A model generated the notes under the pieces. That model had not been told where the DNA came from. It saw only the letters and a list, made by a program, of their open reading frames with translations, and ran no database searches. The position numbers and the translations under genes were made by a program. From Lachnospiraceae bacterium (lineage in GTDB: Bacteria > Bacillota > Clostridia > Lachnospirales > Lachnospiraceae): 15,984 bases of DNA. Position 1 is the first letter of the stretch. Each line of letters opens with the position of its first letter. The stretch covers positions 1 through 15,984 of the forward strand of contig JAEDFR010000052.1 in NCBI GenBank assembly GCA_016297945.1, in the 5' to 3' direction. Of this stretch, positions 8,256 to 14,112 are shown in pieces.

Positions 8256-9430
8256 CTTTTTTCTTCCTGAATCTGTTTTAACATAAACTCTTTAACCGCT
8301 TCCAAACGACTCTTTTTCCATTCCTTTTTTTCTTCTTCCAAAGAAAGCGGATAAATGATCTGGAAGTCCAGAACTTCTCCCGGAACTCTACCACTACGTA
8401 AGGGTTCATAGAAATTCTGATAAAAATCTTCATCGGTTGCATTTGCAAAAACATCCGGTTTCAGGTATCTTAATTGTCTTTTGGTGTTCTCAATAAACAT
8501 CTTGGCCGCAAGTGGAAGAAGAAGCTTGTATTCATCTTCCTGAATATCCGTAAAAATAGGCGATATTTCACCTTTAACAATGTGATCCACGTTTCGATCA
8601 ATCTCAATACCAAAGGGTTCAAACGAGAATGCACTTTCTGTAAAGTGAAGTTTTATAAATAAACCAAATTCGGTATTAAACTGCGATCTCTGATAATCCG
8701 TATCAAAAACAAAATTGCCTAATGAATAAAAAATAGCTTTTCCGGGAAATGTTTCATAATTCATTGGTACATGCGGATGATGGCCGACCACAATATCTGC
8801 GCCCATGGAAAGATAATCCATATATCGCTGTCTGGTGTAAGGCGATGGCAGTGCCGTAAATTCTTCACCACCGTGAGCTACCACAATACACCAACGGCAG
8901 GTTTTCTTAATCTCGTGAATTGCCTCTTGAATCAACTCCATATCACTCCAGCTAAAACAACCGGGAATTTCTTCTGTGGCCTTTCGGCATGCCCTCTGAT
9001 AGCCGACACCAATCATTCCAATTCCGCCTGCCTCCGGAAAAATAACAGGTCGAACTGCTTCCCTGATATTCATACCGGCTCCCAGGGTTTTTACATGACA
9101 TTTTAAAGCTTCTGCCAAAGTATCTGCCATTCCATCGGGACCGGCATCCATGATATGATTGTTGCAGATATTCCAGACATCCGCTCCAATCTTTTGAAAA
9201 AAGAAGGTTGCCGCCGGATCCATACTATGTGTCAGCGCCACGACTCCGTTTTCTCTTTTTACTTTGTCCTGCTTTGACAAGGGACCTTCTACATTGATAA
9301 TGAGATGGTCTGCAGAATGAAGAAAAGAAAGTACTTCTTGGGAAACCAAGTCAGGATCTTCCCATTTTTTATCCATATATTTATCAAATCCGATATCTCC
9401 GGTAAAAATCAGACTCGTCTCGCCTTTCAT
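8252..9430 (-). CDS. CapA family (poly-gamma-glutamate synthesis type) metallophosphatase
   Basis: This 392-residue protein belongs to the CapA/PgsA family, a calcineurin-like metallophosphatase fold associated with capsule poly-gamma-glutamate production. Metal-site motifs occur in order: TGDIGFD (10-16), NVEGPLS (46-52), NICNNHIMDAGPDG (87-100), VVAHGGEEF (183-191), GHHPHV (216-221) and YSLGNFVFDT (235-244). Unlike capsule CapA proteins, it has no N-terminal membrane anchor or signal peptide. The metal motifs begin at residue 10, so the protein should be cytoplasmic. The C-terminus (about 350-392) is charged and helical. The start is supported by AGGAGG nine bases upstream. It is the first gene of the four-gene operon and probably acts on the same unknown product as the two ligases behind it. 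The phosphatase or hydrolase activity is inferred from the fold. Confidence 0.9.
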   Translation of the reverse strand: MKGETSLIFTGDIGFDKYMDKKWEDPDLVSQEVLSFLHSADHLIINVEGPLSKQDKVKRENGVVALTHSMDPAATFFFQKIGADVWNICNNHIMDAGPDGMADTLAEALKCHVKTLGAGMNIREAVRPVIFPEAGGIGMIGVGYQRACRKATEEIPGCFSWSDMELIQEAIHEIKKTCRWCIVVAHGGEEFTALPSPYTRQRYMDYLSMGADIVVGHHPHVPMNYETFPGKAIFYSLGNFVFDTDYQRSQFNTEFGLFIKLHFTESAFSFEPFGIEIDRNVDHIVKGEISPIFTDIQEDEYKLLLPLAAKMFIENTKRQLRYLKPDVFANATDEDFYQNFYEPLRSGRVPGEVLDFQIIYPLSLEEEKKEWKKSRLEAVKEFMLKQIQEEKR

Positions 9431-9434
9431 CCGG

Positions 9435-9578
9435 TTATTCCTCCTGTGAAAAATCTTTATATATTTTCTTTTTATTTATCTCCCCAATATCTTTCTTTGC
9501 GCCTCGTACTTCGTTTTCTAGTCTTTCTAAGCGGCATGCTCGCATAAGTCGGCTGACAAAGAAAAATATTGGAAACAC
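9435..9578 (-). CDS. Possible small membrane protein ORF ahead of capA-type gene
   Basis: An open frame on the minus strand ends with TAA at 9435-9437, four bases before the CapA-type start and overlapping its ribosome site. From a GTG at 9578 it gives 47 residues, and from an ATG at 9545 it gives 36. The frame stays open well upstream of the GTG. It reads as a very hydrophobic stretch (FDFLFGFVFPIFFFVSRLM) followed by a charged, coiled-coil-like tail (RACRLERLENEVRGAKKDIG). That arrangement is typical of a small single-pass membrane protein. Neither start has a good ribosome site, and the frame shares its DNA with a long inverted repeat. It could be a gene with an unusual start, a decayed remnant, or chance. 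Confidence 0.3.
   Translation of the reverse strand: MFPIFFFVSRLMRACRLERLENEVRGAKKDIGEINKKKIYKDFSQEE
9484..9572 (-). repeat. 16-bp long-range inverted repeat in the capA-type leader
   Basis: The arm at 9484-9499 (CCAATATCTTTCTTTG) and the arm at 9557-9572 (CAAAGAAAAATATTGG) are complementary at 15 of 16 positions. In the minus-strand RNA the remaining pair is G-U, so a continuous 16-bp stem could form around a 57-nt loop, with an inner GCC/GGC pairing. It ends about 45 nt before the ribosome site. It could be a structured leader, or the ends of a small mobile-element relic. No target-site duplication is visible. Confidence 0.55.
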
Positions 9579-9606
9579 AAATCCGAAAAGGAAATCAAAT
9601 ATTAAT

Positions 9607-9644
9607 ATATGATTTTGTATAGAATATACAAAATCATATGTCGA
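9607..9644 (-). promoter_or_regulatory. Candidate capA-operon promoter overlapped by 33-bp palindrome
   Basis: On the minus strand TCGACA (9639-9644) is separated by 17 bases from TATACA (9616-9621), a moderate sigma-A match. A perfect palindrome with 15-bp arms (9607-9621 and 9625-9639, core GATTTTGTAT) and a 3-nt centre covers the -10 box and the whole spacer. This placement fits a repressor operator controlling the four-gene operon. A hairpin acting on RNA is the alternative. The palindrome is certain; the promoter is a motif match. Confidence 0.45.
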
Positions 9645-9782
9645 TTAAAAATTGACCCTGGTATCATATTATCATGTTCGACAGATATCTGCACATAAAA
9701 TTTCATGATAGATAAGGAAGTATTTCCTCATATTACGTTTTATATTCTAATACTTTTGCACAAAATTTTCAGTCAAACTATA

Positions 9783-9822
9783 AAAAGCTGTATTATCCGA
9801 AACCGGACAAAATACAGCTTTT
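9783..9822 (-). terminator. Intrinsic terminator after the Hrb-like gene
   Basis: The arms at 9783-9794 and 9811-9822 pair perfectly over 12 bp (AAAAGCTGTATT with its complement), with an inner TCCG/CGGA stem in the loop. On the minus strand the stem is followed by TTTTTATAG. It begins 33 nt past the stop of the flavin-reductase/rubredoxin gene and ends the oxygen-defence block. It also has T-rich flanks on the plus strand, so it may work in both directions. Confidence 0.9.
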
Positions 9823-9855
9823 CTTCGCTTCCCTATCATAGATAGCAGAAGCATT

Positions 9856-10476
9856 TTATTTTACTTTTTCAAAATCACTTGCGGGATGTTTGCAGATTGG
9901 ACAAATAAAATCATCCGGCAGTTCCTCGCCTACATACTCATATCCACAGATTTTACATCTCCAGACCGTCTTTCCGTCTTCTGTTTTTCCAACTTTTTCC
10001 GGCTTGGGTTTGATATTTGCAAAATAATATGCATAGGTAGCGGAAGGAACATCACTGAGGATTTCACCGTCTGTAGGTTTTCCCACAAATAAAATATGAC
10101 TTCCTAAATCCACCTGATCCACTACATATACGCTAATATATGCGTTGGTGCCTTTGGTAATTGCCAGCGTATCGTTAAATACTCTTTTGCAATCCGTAAA
10201 ATCCGCGAATTTGTCAACATCTCTTCCGGACTGGTATCCGAAATGCTTGAAGAGATCAAAGGTTGCATCCTCACTGATAATCGAAATGGTAAATTTCTTG
10301 GTTGCTTCAATCATTTCACAGGTCAGATTCGCTTTGTTTACCGCCACACTGATGGTAAGCGGATCCGATGCTGCCTGAATTGCCGTATTGGTAATGCATC
10401 CGTTGTCTTTTCCGTCTTTACTTGCGGTCAGGACAAACAAACCATAACTCAATTTGTTTAACACTTTTGAATCCAT
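9856..10476 (-). CDS. Flavin reductase-rubredoxin fusion (high-molecular-weight rubredoxin, Hrb-like)
   Basis: This 206-residue two-domain electron carrier has an N-terminal flavin-reductase-like FMN-binding domain (about 1-150; SYGLFVLTASKDGKDNGCITN near the start) joined to a C-terminal rubredoxin (172-204). The iron ligands are CKIC (C174, C177) and CPIC (C192, C195). In Moorella-type acetogens such a protein passes electrons from NADH to the flavodiiron protein FprA. The nearby fprA and rubrerythrin make the same role likely here. I start it at the ATG at 10476. The frame runs open to 10575, but only this start gives the usual flavin-reductase N-terminus (MDSKVLNKLSYG), and AGAAAGGA lies upstream. 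It is the last gene before a strong terminator. No separate NADH:rubredoxin reductase is present in the window. Confidence 0.93.
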   Translation of the reverse strand: MDSKVLNKLSYGLFVLTASKDGKDNGCITNTAIQAASDPLTISVAVNKANLTCEMIEATKKFTISIISEDATFDLFKHFGYQSGRDVDKFADFTDCKRVFNDTLAITKGTNAYISVYVVDQVDLGSHILFVGKPTDGEILSDVPSATYAYYFANIKPKPEKVGKTEDGKTVWRCKICGYEYVGEELPDDFICPICKHPASDFEKVK

Positions 10477-10515
10477 ATGCAGAATCCCATCCTTTCTTTT
10501 TCGTAAATTGTAAAT

Positions 10516-10594
10516 CATAAATTTCCAATAAAAGCAATTTATGAAATCATTCATTCCATATATAATAACCAACACCTCTTATGATACATAAGAG
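10516..10594. repeat. Two inverted repeats upstream of the Hrb-like gene
   Basis: Two perfect short dyads occupy the 127-nt gap between the epimerase-like gene and the Hrb-like gene. One is CTCTTATG-ata-CATAAGAG at 10576-10594. The other is CATAAATT (10516-10523) with AATTTATG (10536-10543). Neither is followed by a T-run on the minus strand, so they are not obvious terminators. They could be operator sites or mRNA processing hairpins. No clear promoter was found between them and the gene. Confidence 0.4.
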
Positions 10595-10603
10595 AGTCGC
10601 CAA

Positions 10604-11497
10604 CTAAACGCTTTGTTGCCAAGCGATTGTTTTCTTTAATCCGTCAGACAGTTTTGTATACTGCCCTATAAAGTCAATAATACGTTTTCCGTCATACCAG
10701 TTTGATTCTTCTTTGGTAAGCGGAAACGGTAACGGTATATTTTTCTCATTGATTGTCGCAACCGTAACCGGAACTTTTTCAAATGGCACTCCCACACCGG
10801 CGGCCAGCGCCTCTGCAAAAGAATCATAAGTTTCCATTACAGGCGGAGCCAGATTATATGCACGGTTGTCTGAAATCGGATGTTCAACACATGCAAGAAT
10901 TGCCCTTGCCACATCATCTACATAAACCAACTGGAACTGTCCGGTTGCGTCAAACGGATGCAATATCTGTCCGGCCTGCTCAATCCAGCGAAAATACATT
11001 CCTTCACGCGGAGCATAATTATCCGGTCCATAAATGAAAGATGGACGAATCGAAGTATAAGGAACGTGATAAGTAAAAGAGCATTGGGAAAGCTCTTCTT
11101 CTAACGCCACTTTCTGTAAAATGTAGTCACCTGCTTCGCCGCCGAAATCACGATGTTCAAAACGTGCAGTTTCATCTAAAAACATGTTTTGTCCGCGTTC
11201 ATAAACATCACAGGTACTGATAAAAATATATTGTCCAAAATCCGCATTTATCGCTTCGAATATGGCAGTAATATCTCCTTTTTGATAGGCACAAAAATCT
11301 ACAATGACATCAAAATGTTTCCCGGATAGCCTGCCGAGTGCAGAAAAATCATGTCTGTCACCATGAATTTCCTGCACCCGGGGAAGCCTCAGCGGCCGGG
11401 TCCCGCGATTAAACACAGTAACCCGGTGCTTTTCCATTGCCATATGAACAAATGCTTTTCCAAGGAAATAACTTCCGCCAAGTACAAGAATATCCAT
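10604..11497 (-). CDS. NAD-dependent epimerase/dehydratase (extended SDR) family protein
   Basis: This 297-residue protein is of the extended short-chain dehydrogenase type with an N-terminal Rossmann fold. It has LVLGGSYFLG (4-13) as dinucleotide-binding loop, acidic residues at the end of strand 3 (GDRHD, 46-50), STCDVYERG (94-102), and the catalytic pair Y125 and K129 in YILQK. RPSFIYGPDNYAPREGMYF (151-169) is typical of nucleotide-sugar epimerase relatives. It is shorter than UDP-galactose 4-epimerase and looks closer to the divergent epimerase/RNA-binding-like subgroup. No substrate can be assigned. It begins 7 nt after the rubrerythrin stop, with GGAG inside the last rubrerythrin codons as ribosome site, so the two are co-transcribed. 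Its presence inside an oxygen-defence cluster is unexpected. Confidence 0.88.
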   Translation of the reverse strand: MDILVLGGSYFLGKAFVHMAMEKHRVTVFNRGTRPLRLPRVQEIHGDRHDFSALGRLSGKHFDVIVDFCAYQKGDITAIFEAINADFGQYIFISTCDVYERGQNMFLDETARFEHRDFGGEAGDYILQKVALEEELSQCSFTYHVPYTSIRPSFIYGPDNYAPREGMYFRWIEQAGQILHPFDATGQFQLVYVDDVARAILACVEHPISDNRAYNLAPPVMETYDSFAEALAAGVGVPFEKVPVTVATINEKNIPLPFPLTKEESNWYDGKRIIDFIGQYTKLSDGLKKTIAWQQSV

Positions 11498-11504
11498 CTA
11501 TTTC

Positions 11505-12095
11505 TTATTCTCCAAAATATCTTTCAAGTAATCCTTTTAATGCCTTACCATGTCTTGCCTCGTCACGAGCCATTTCATGAACGGTGTCATGGATTGCATC
11601 CAGATTATTTTTCTTTGCACATTTTGCAAGATCAACTTTTCCGGCTGTTGCACCGAATTCACAGTCAACTCTCCATGCAAGATTTTTCTTGGTAGAATCG
11701 GTCATCTTGCTTTCTAATTCAGAGCCAAGCATCTCAGCAAATTTTGCTGCATGCTCTGCTTCTTCATATGCAGCTTTTTCCCAATAAAGACCGATTTCGG
11801 GATAACCTTCACGATGAGCAACTCTTGCCATGCACAGATACATACCTACCTCTGAGCATTCGCCTTCAAAGTTTGCTTTGAGCTGTTCAAAGATGAATTT
11901 TTTATCTTCTTCGCTGATATCGCTGTTGTTTTTAACTGTTTCAGCGTAAACACCGAACTCATGCTCTGCAGCAAGTACAAGCTCTCCCTCAACTTTGTTA
12001 AATTTTTCTCCACTTACGTGGCAAACCGGACACTCTGCTGGTGCGGTTTCTCCTTCATGTACATATCCACATACCGGACATACCCATTTTGCCAT
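11505..12095 (-). CDS. Reverse rubrerythrin (N-terminal rubredoxin, C-terminal diiron domain)
   Basis: This 196-residue cytoplasmic peroxidase reduces hydrogen peroxide to water with electrons from rubredoxin-type donors. The rubredoxin domain is at the N-terminus, with ligands C6, C9 (CPVC) and C22, C25 (CPVC), followed by the four-helix diiron domain (about 40-196). This order is the reverse of classical rubrerythrin and matches the clostridial reverse rubrerythrins. Likely iron ligands lie in FEGECSE (76-82), EEAEH (111-115), EFGA (146-149), and VHEMARDEARH (172-182). The start has AGGAGG eight bases upstream. In Clostridium acetobutylicum the reverse rubrerythrins belong to the PerR regulon, and the perR-like gene upstream suggests the same here. 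It is translationally linked to the epimerase-like gene that follows. Confidence 0.95.
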   Translation of the reverse strand: MAKWVCPVCGYVHEGETAPAECPVCHVSGEKFNKVEGELVLAAEHEFGVYAETVKNNSDISEEDKKFIFEQLKANFEGECSEVGMYLCMARVAHREGYPEIGLYWEKAAYEEAEHAAKFAEMLGSELESKMTDSTKKNLAWRVDCEFGATAGKVDLAKCAKKNNLDAIHDTVHEMARDEARHGKALKGLLERYFGE

Positions 12096-12109
12096 TTTAA
12101 AATCCTCCT

Positions 12110-12153
12110 ATAAATAATATTTATTGTTTCATGCATGGTTAAAAACTATGCAT
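12110..12153 (-). promoter_or_regulatory. Dyad sites in the rubrerythrin leader
   Basis: A 10-bp stem with one G-U pair and a 3-nt loop lies at 12131-12153 (arms 12131-12140 and 12144-12153, core TGCAT/ATGCA). Next to it, at 12110-12124, is a perfect 7-1-7 AT palindrome (ATAAATA-A-TATTTAT) directly beside the ribosome site. The 7-1-7 geometry is that of Fur-family boxes, but the half-site fits the PerR consensus poorly. The hairpin could instead protect the rubrerythrin mRNA 5' end after processing of a longer transcript. Confidence 0.35.
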
Positions 12154-12184
12154 AAATCACAAAGTAATGTTTCACAGCAAAGAA

Positions 12185-12214
12185 TGCTGTATTTTAGATA
12201 CAAAATCATGTATC
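12185..12214 (-). repeat. Nested hairpins downstream of fprA
   Basis: After the fprA stop, the minus strand can form AGATACA-loop-TGTATCT (about 12195-12214), followed by AAAATACAGC. A neighbouring short dyad, ACAGCA-aagaa-TGCTGT, lies at about 12176-12192. Neither has a proper T-run, so this is at best a weak terminator or processing site between fprA and the rubrerythrin gene. Confidence 0.3.
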
Positions 12215-12238
12215 TTTGCTCTTATGCCAATCTCTATC

Positions 12239-13399
12239 CTACGCTCTTTCTCTAATCGCATTAGCTAAGCAATCCAAAGCCGTCTCATCCGAAGGCTTAT
12301 AGGTTGAACGGATTGATACCGTGGCATCCAGAATAGTCACATTCTTCATGGTTTCCAAATACGAACGCATCGATTTTGCAGCCATTGGTGCCCATGTGCC
12401 ATTTTCAACCAGACCAACAATTCGGTTCTGATATGTTTTTATCTGCAAATGATGTAAAAAGTCTTCCATCGGAACAAATGCATTACCATCATAGGTTGCC
12501 GAACATAAAATCATACGGTCATAACGGAAAGCATCTTCCACACATTCTGCGATATCTTCTCTGGAAAGATCCGCAACTGCTACTTTCTCTTCTCCCAGAT
12601 CCCGAAGCTTTTGCGCAAGCAGCTCAGCTACTTTTGCAGTATTTCCATGAATGGAAGCATAGGCAATAAATACGCCTTTGGTTTCAGGCTGGTAGGAAGA
12701 CCACTTATCATATAAATCAAGATAGTACTCCAGATTGCTGTCCAAAATCGGACCATGCAACGGCAAAATCTTCTGAATATCTAAATTCTTTGCTTTTTTC
12801 AAAAGAACCTGTACGGATGCTCCATATTTTCCTACGATGTTAAAATAGTATCGTCTCGCTTCACAAGCCCAATCCTCATCCGTATCCAGAGCTCCGAACT
12901 TACCAAATCCGTCTGCCGAAAACAGAAGTTTTTCTGTACTTTCATAAGAAACCATAACCTCCGGCCAATGAACCATGGGTGCCATAACAAAAGTAAGCTT
13001 ATGCTTACCAAGCTCTAATGTATCTCCTTCTTTTACTTCCAGCTTTCTGTCCGCACAATCGACACCAAAAAACTGATTTAAAAACAAAAATGTTTTTGCA
13101 TTTCCGACAATGACAGCCTCAGGATATTTCTCCATGGCATATGCCAATGAGCCCGAATGATCCGGTTCCATGTGCTGTACAACGATATAATCGAGCTTGC
13201 GTCCGGCTAAAGCCGCCTCAACATTTTCACCCCATTCTTTTGTACATCGTGCATCAACCGTATCCATCAAAGCTGTTTTCTCATCCAAAATCAGATAAGA
13301 ATTATAAGATACTCCATTGGGAACAACATACTGACTTTCAAATAAATCAATCGTTTTGTCATCCACACCCACATATTTTACAGAATCCGTTATCAACAT
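12239..13399 (-). CDS. fprA: Flavodiiron protein (oxygen/NO reductase)
   Basis: This 386-residue A-type flavodiiron protein reduces O2 to water (or NO to N2O) in the cytoplasm. The N-terminal metallo-beta-lactamase-like domain (1-240) carries the diiron ligands H76, E78 and D80 in QHMEPDHSG (75-83), H144 in HWPE, D163 in SADGFG, and H215 in PLHGPI. The C-terminal flavodoxin domain (about 241-386) has the FMN phosphate loop YASIHGNT (247-254) and VENGTWAP (331-338). The frame is open up to 13570, but I start it at the ATG at 13399. That start has GGGGAAAG just upstream and gives the family N-terminus, while the extension reads through the intergenic hairpin. It follows the desulfoferrodoxin gene with a gap of about 130 nt. 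The Hrb-like protein in the same block is the likely electron donor. Confidence 0.96.
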   Translation of the reverse strand: MLITDSVKYVGVDDKTIDLFESQYVVPNGVSYNSYLILDEKTALMDTVDARCTKEWGENVEAALAGRKLDYIVVQHMEPDHSGSLAYAMEKYPEAVIVGNAKTFLFLNQFFGVDCADRKLEVKEGDTLELGKHKLTFVMAPMVHWPEVMVSYESTEKLLFSADGFGKFGALDTDEDWACEARRYYFNIVGKYGASVQVLLKKAKNLDIQKILPLHGPILDSNLEYYLDLYDKWSSYQPETKGVFIAYASIHGNTAKVAELLAQKLRDLGEEKVAVADLSREDIAECVEDAFRYDRMILCSATYDGNAFVPMEDFLHHLQIKTYQNRIVGLVENGTWAPMAAKSMRSYLETMKNVTILDATVSIRSTYKPSDETALDCLANAIRERA

Positions 13400-13478
13400 A
13401 TTTTTCTTTCCCCACGTTTTCTTTTGCTTTTTTCTGTTGTATTTTATGATGTTGGAGTCAAAAGGTATTTTGCCCCAT

Positions 13479-13526
13479 GATACCGTCGGATTGCCACGCA
13501 CTTTGTGTTCCCGCAATCCTGGTATC
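13479..13526 (-). repeat. Three-tier hairpin between dfx and fprA
   Basis: Six bases after the desulfoferrodoxin stop, the minus strand can fold into nested helices: GATACC/GGTATC (6 bp), GGATTGC/GCAATCC (7 bp), and CAC/GTG around an AAA loop, with small asymmetric internal loops. The arms are 13479-13494 and 13513-13526. The 3' strand of the outer helix can also pair with ATACC further downstream (13464-13468), giving a competing helix. There is no T-run. It could be a processing or stabilising element, or a leader switch for fprA. No known riboswitch class was recognised. Confidence 0.5.
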
Positions 13527-13532
13527 GCTATA

Positions 13533-13907
13533 TTATTTTTTCCAAAGTCCGTGTAAATTGCAATATGCATACACAGCTTCTACCTTTTCATCTTCACAGA
13601 TTGCAAAAACAACCTCCGGTTTTTGTCCGGGTGCAAGCTTTTTCAGCTGGGTTCCTTTGTCGGTTTGGACACTGACCCATTCAATGAAGTGCTCTGCCAT
13701 CATCGGATGCTCAACTTCACCTACGTTAACATAGATTTTGTTGTCTTTTACTTCATATACGGGAATGTGTTTTTCAACCGCAGCATCCGTAGTTCCTGCT
13801 ACAAGTTCTGTCATTTTCTGACCGCAGCACATCATCGGTACACCGGCGTCCTTTACTACCTCAACCATGTTTCCACAATGTTCACATACAAGAAATTTTT
13901 GTGCCAT
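13533..13907 (-). CDS. dfx: Desulfoferrodoxin (superoxide reductase)
   Basis: This 124-residue two-domain superoxide reductase reduces superoxide to hydrogen peroxide without releasing oxygen. The N-terminal desulforedoxin domain has the Fe(SCys)4 ligands C8 and C11 (CEHC) and C27-C28. The C-terminal neelaredoxin-like domain has the active-site iron ligands H47 (VEKH), H67 (EHP), H73 (EHFIEW), C116 and H119 (CNLHGLW). The E45-K46 pair seen next to the site in this family is present. The length is normal for two-iron desulfoferrodoxin. The start is supported by GAGG eight bases upstream. It lies between ldh and fprA, and its peroxide product is the substrate of the rubrerythrin encoded downstream. 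Confidence 0.97.
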   Translation of the reverse strand: MAQKFLVCEHCGNMVEVVKDAGVPMMCCGQKMTELVAGTTDAAVEKHIPVYEVKDNKIYVNVGEVEHPMMAEHFIEWVSVQTDKGTQLKKLAPGQKPEVVFAICEDEKVEAVYAYCNLHGLWKK

Positions 13908-13954
13908 ATTCTTTTCCTCTCTTTCTGTTTCCGTTCATTTTTTGTTTCGGAATC

Positions 13955-13983
13955 ATTTTATTTTAATCTTTCTTTTTTAACAA
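13955..13983 (-). promoter_or_regulatory. Candidate dfx promoter
   Basis: On the minus strand TTGTTA (13978-13983) is followed after 17 bases by TAAAAT (13955-13960), about 50 bases upstream of the desulfoferrodoxin start. The surrounding 205-base gap (13908-14112) is AT-rich and otherwise shows only an ATCTGCTT 8-mer repeated 18 bp apart. No good PerR box was found, so direct PerR control of this promoter is not visible. Confidence 0.45.
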
Positions 13984-14112
13984 CTGAATTATCCCATTAC
14001 ATTGCAAATCTATATGGTTATTCCTTCAATTTATCTCCAACTACTTTTTATTTATATCTGCTTATCGTTCTAAATCTGCTTGTTGTATTAATAACCTTTT
14101 TCATAAATGAAA

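Larger units (their letters stand above)
9431..9782. other. Intergenic leader region of the capA-type operon
   Basis: This gap of about 350 bases holds, from right to left, a weak TTGACT...TATTAG promoter-like pair (9771-9776 and 9747-9752, spacing 18), a 10-bp palindrome CAGATATCTG, a 33-bp palindrome over a candidate promoter (9607-9644), a long-range inverted repeat (9484-9499 with 9557-9572) and the possible small ORF described separately. No riboswitch class was recognised. Confidence 0.5.

Noticed and set aside
10477..10575. 33-residue N-terminal extension of the Hrb-like protein
   Set aside because: No homology to flavin reductases is apparent, and a ribosome site precedes the internal ATG at 10476.
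13464..13526. Assignment of the dfx-fprA hairpin to a known riboswitch class
   Set aside because: No class-defining conserved loops (for example of TPP, FMN, c-di-GMP or THF riboswitches) could be recognised.
13400..13570. 57-residue N-terminal extension of FprA
   Set aside because: It runs through the intergenic hairpin and into the 3' end of dfx. The ATG at 13399 has a good ribosome site and gives the family N-terminus.
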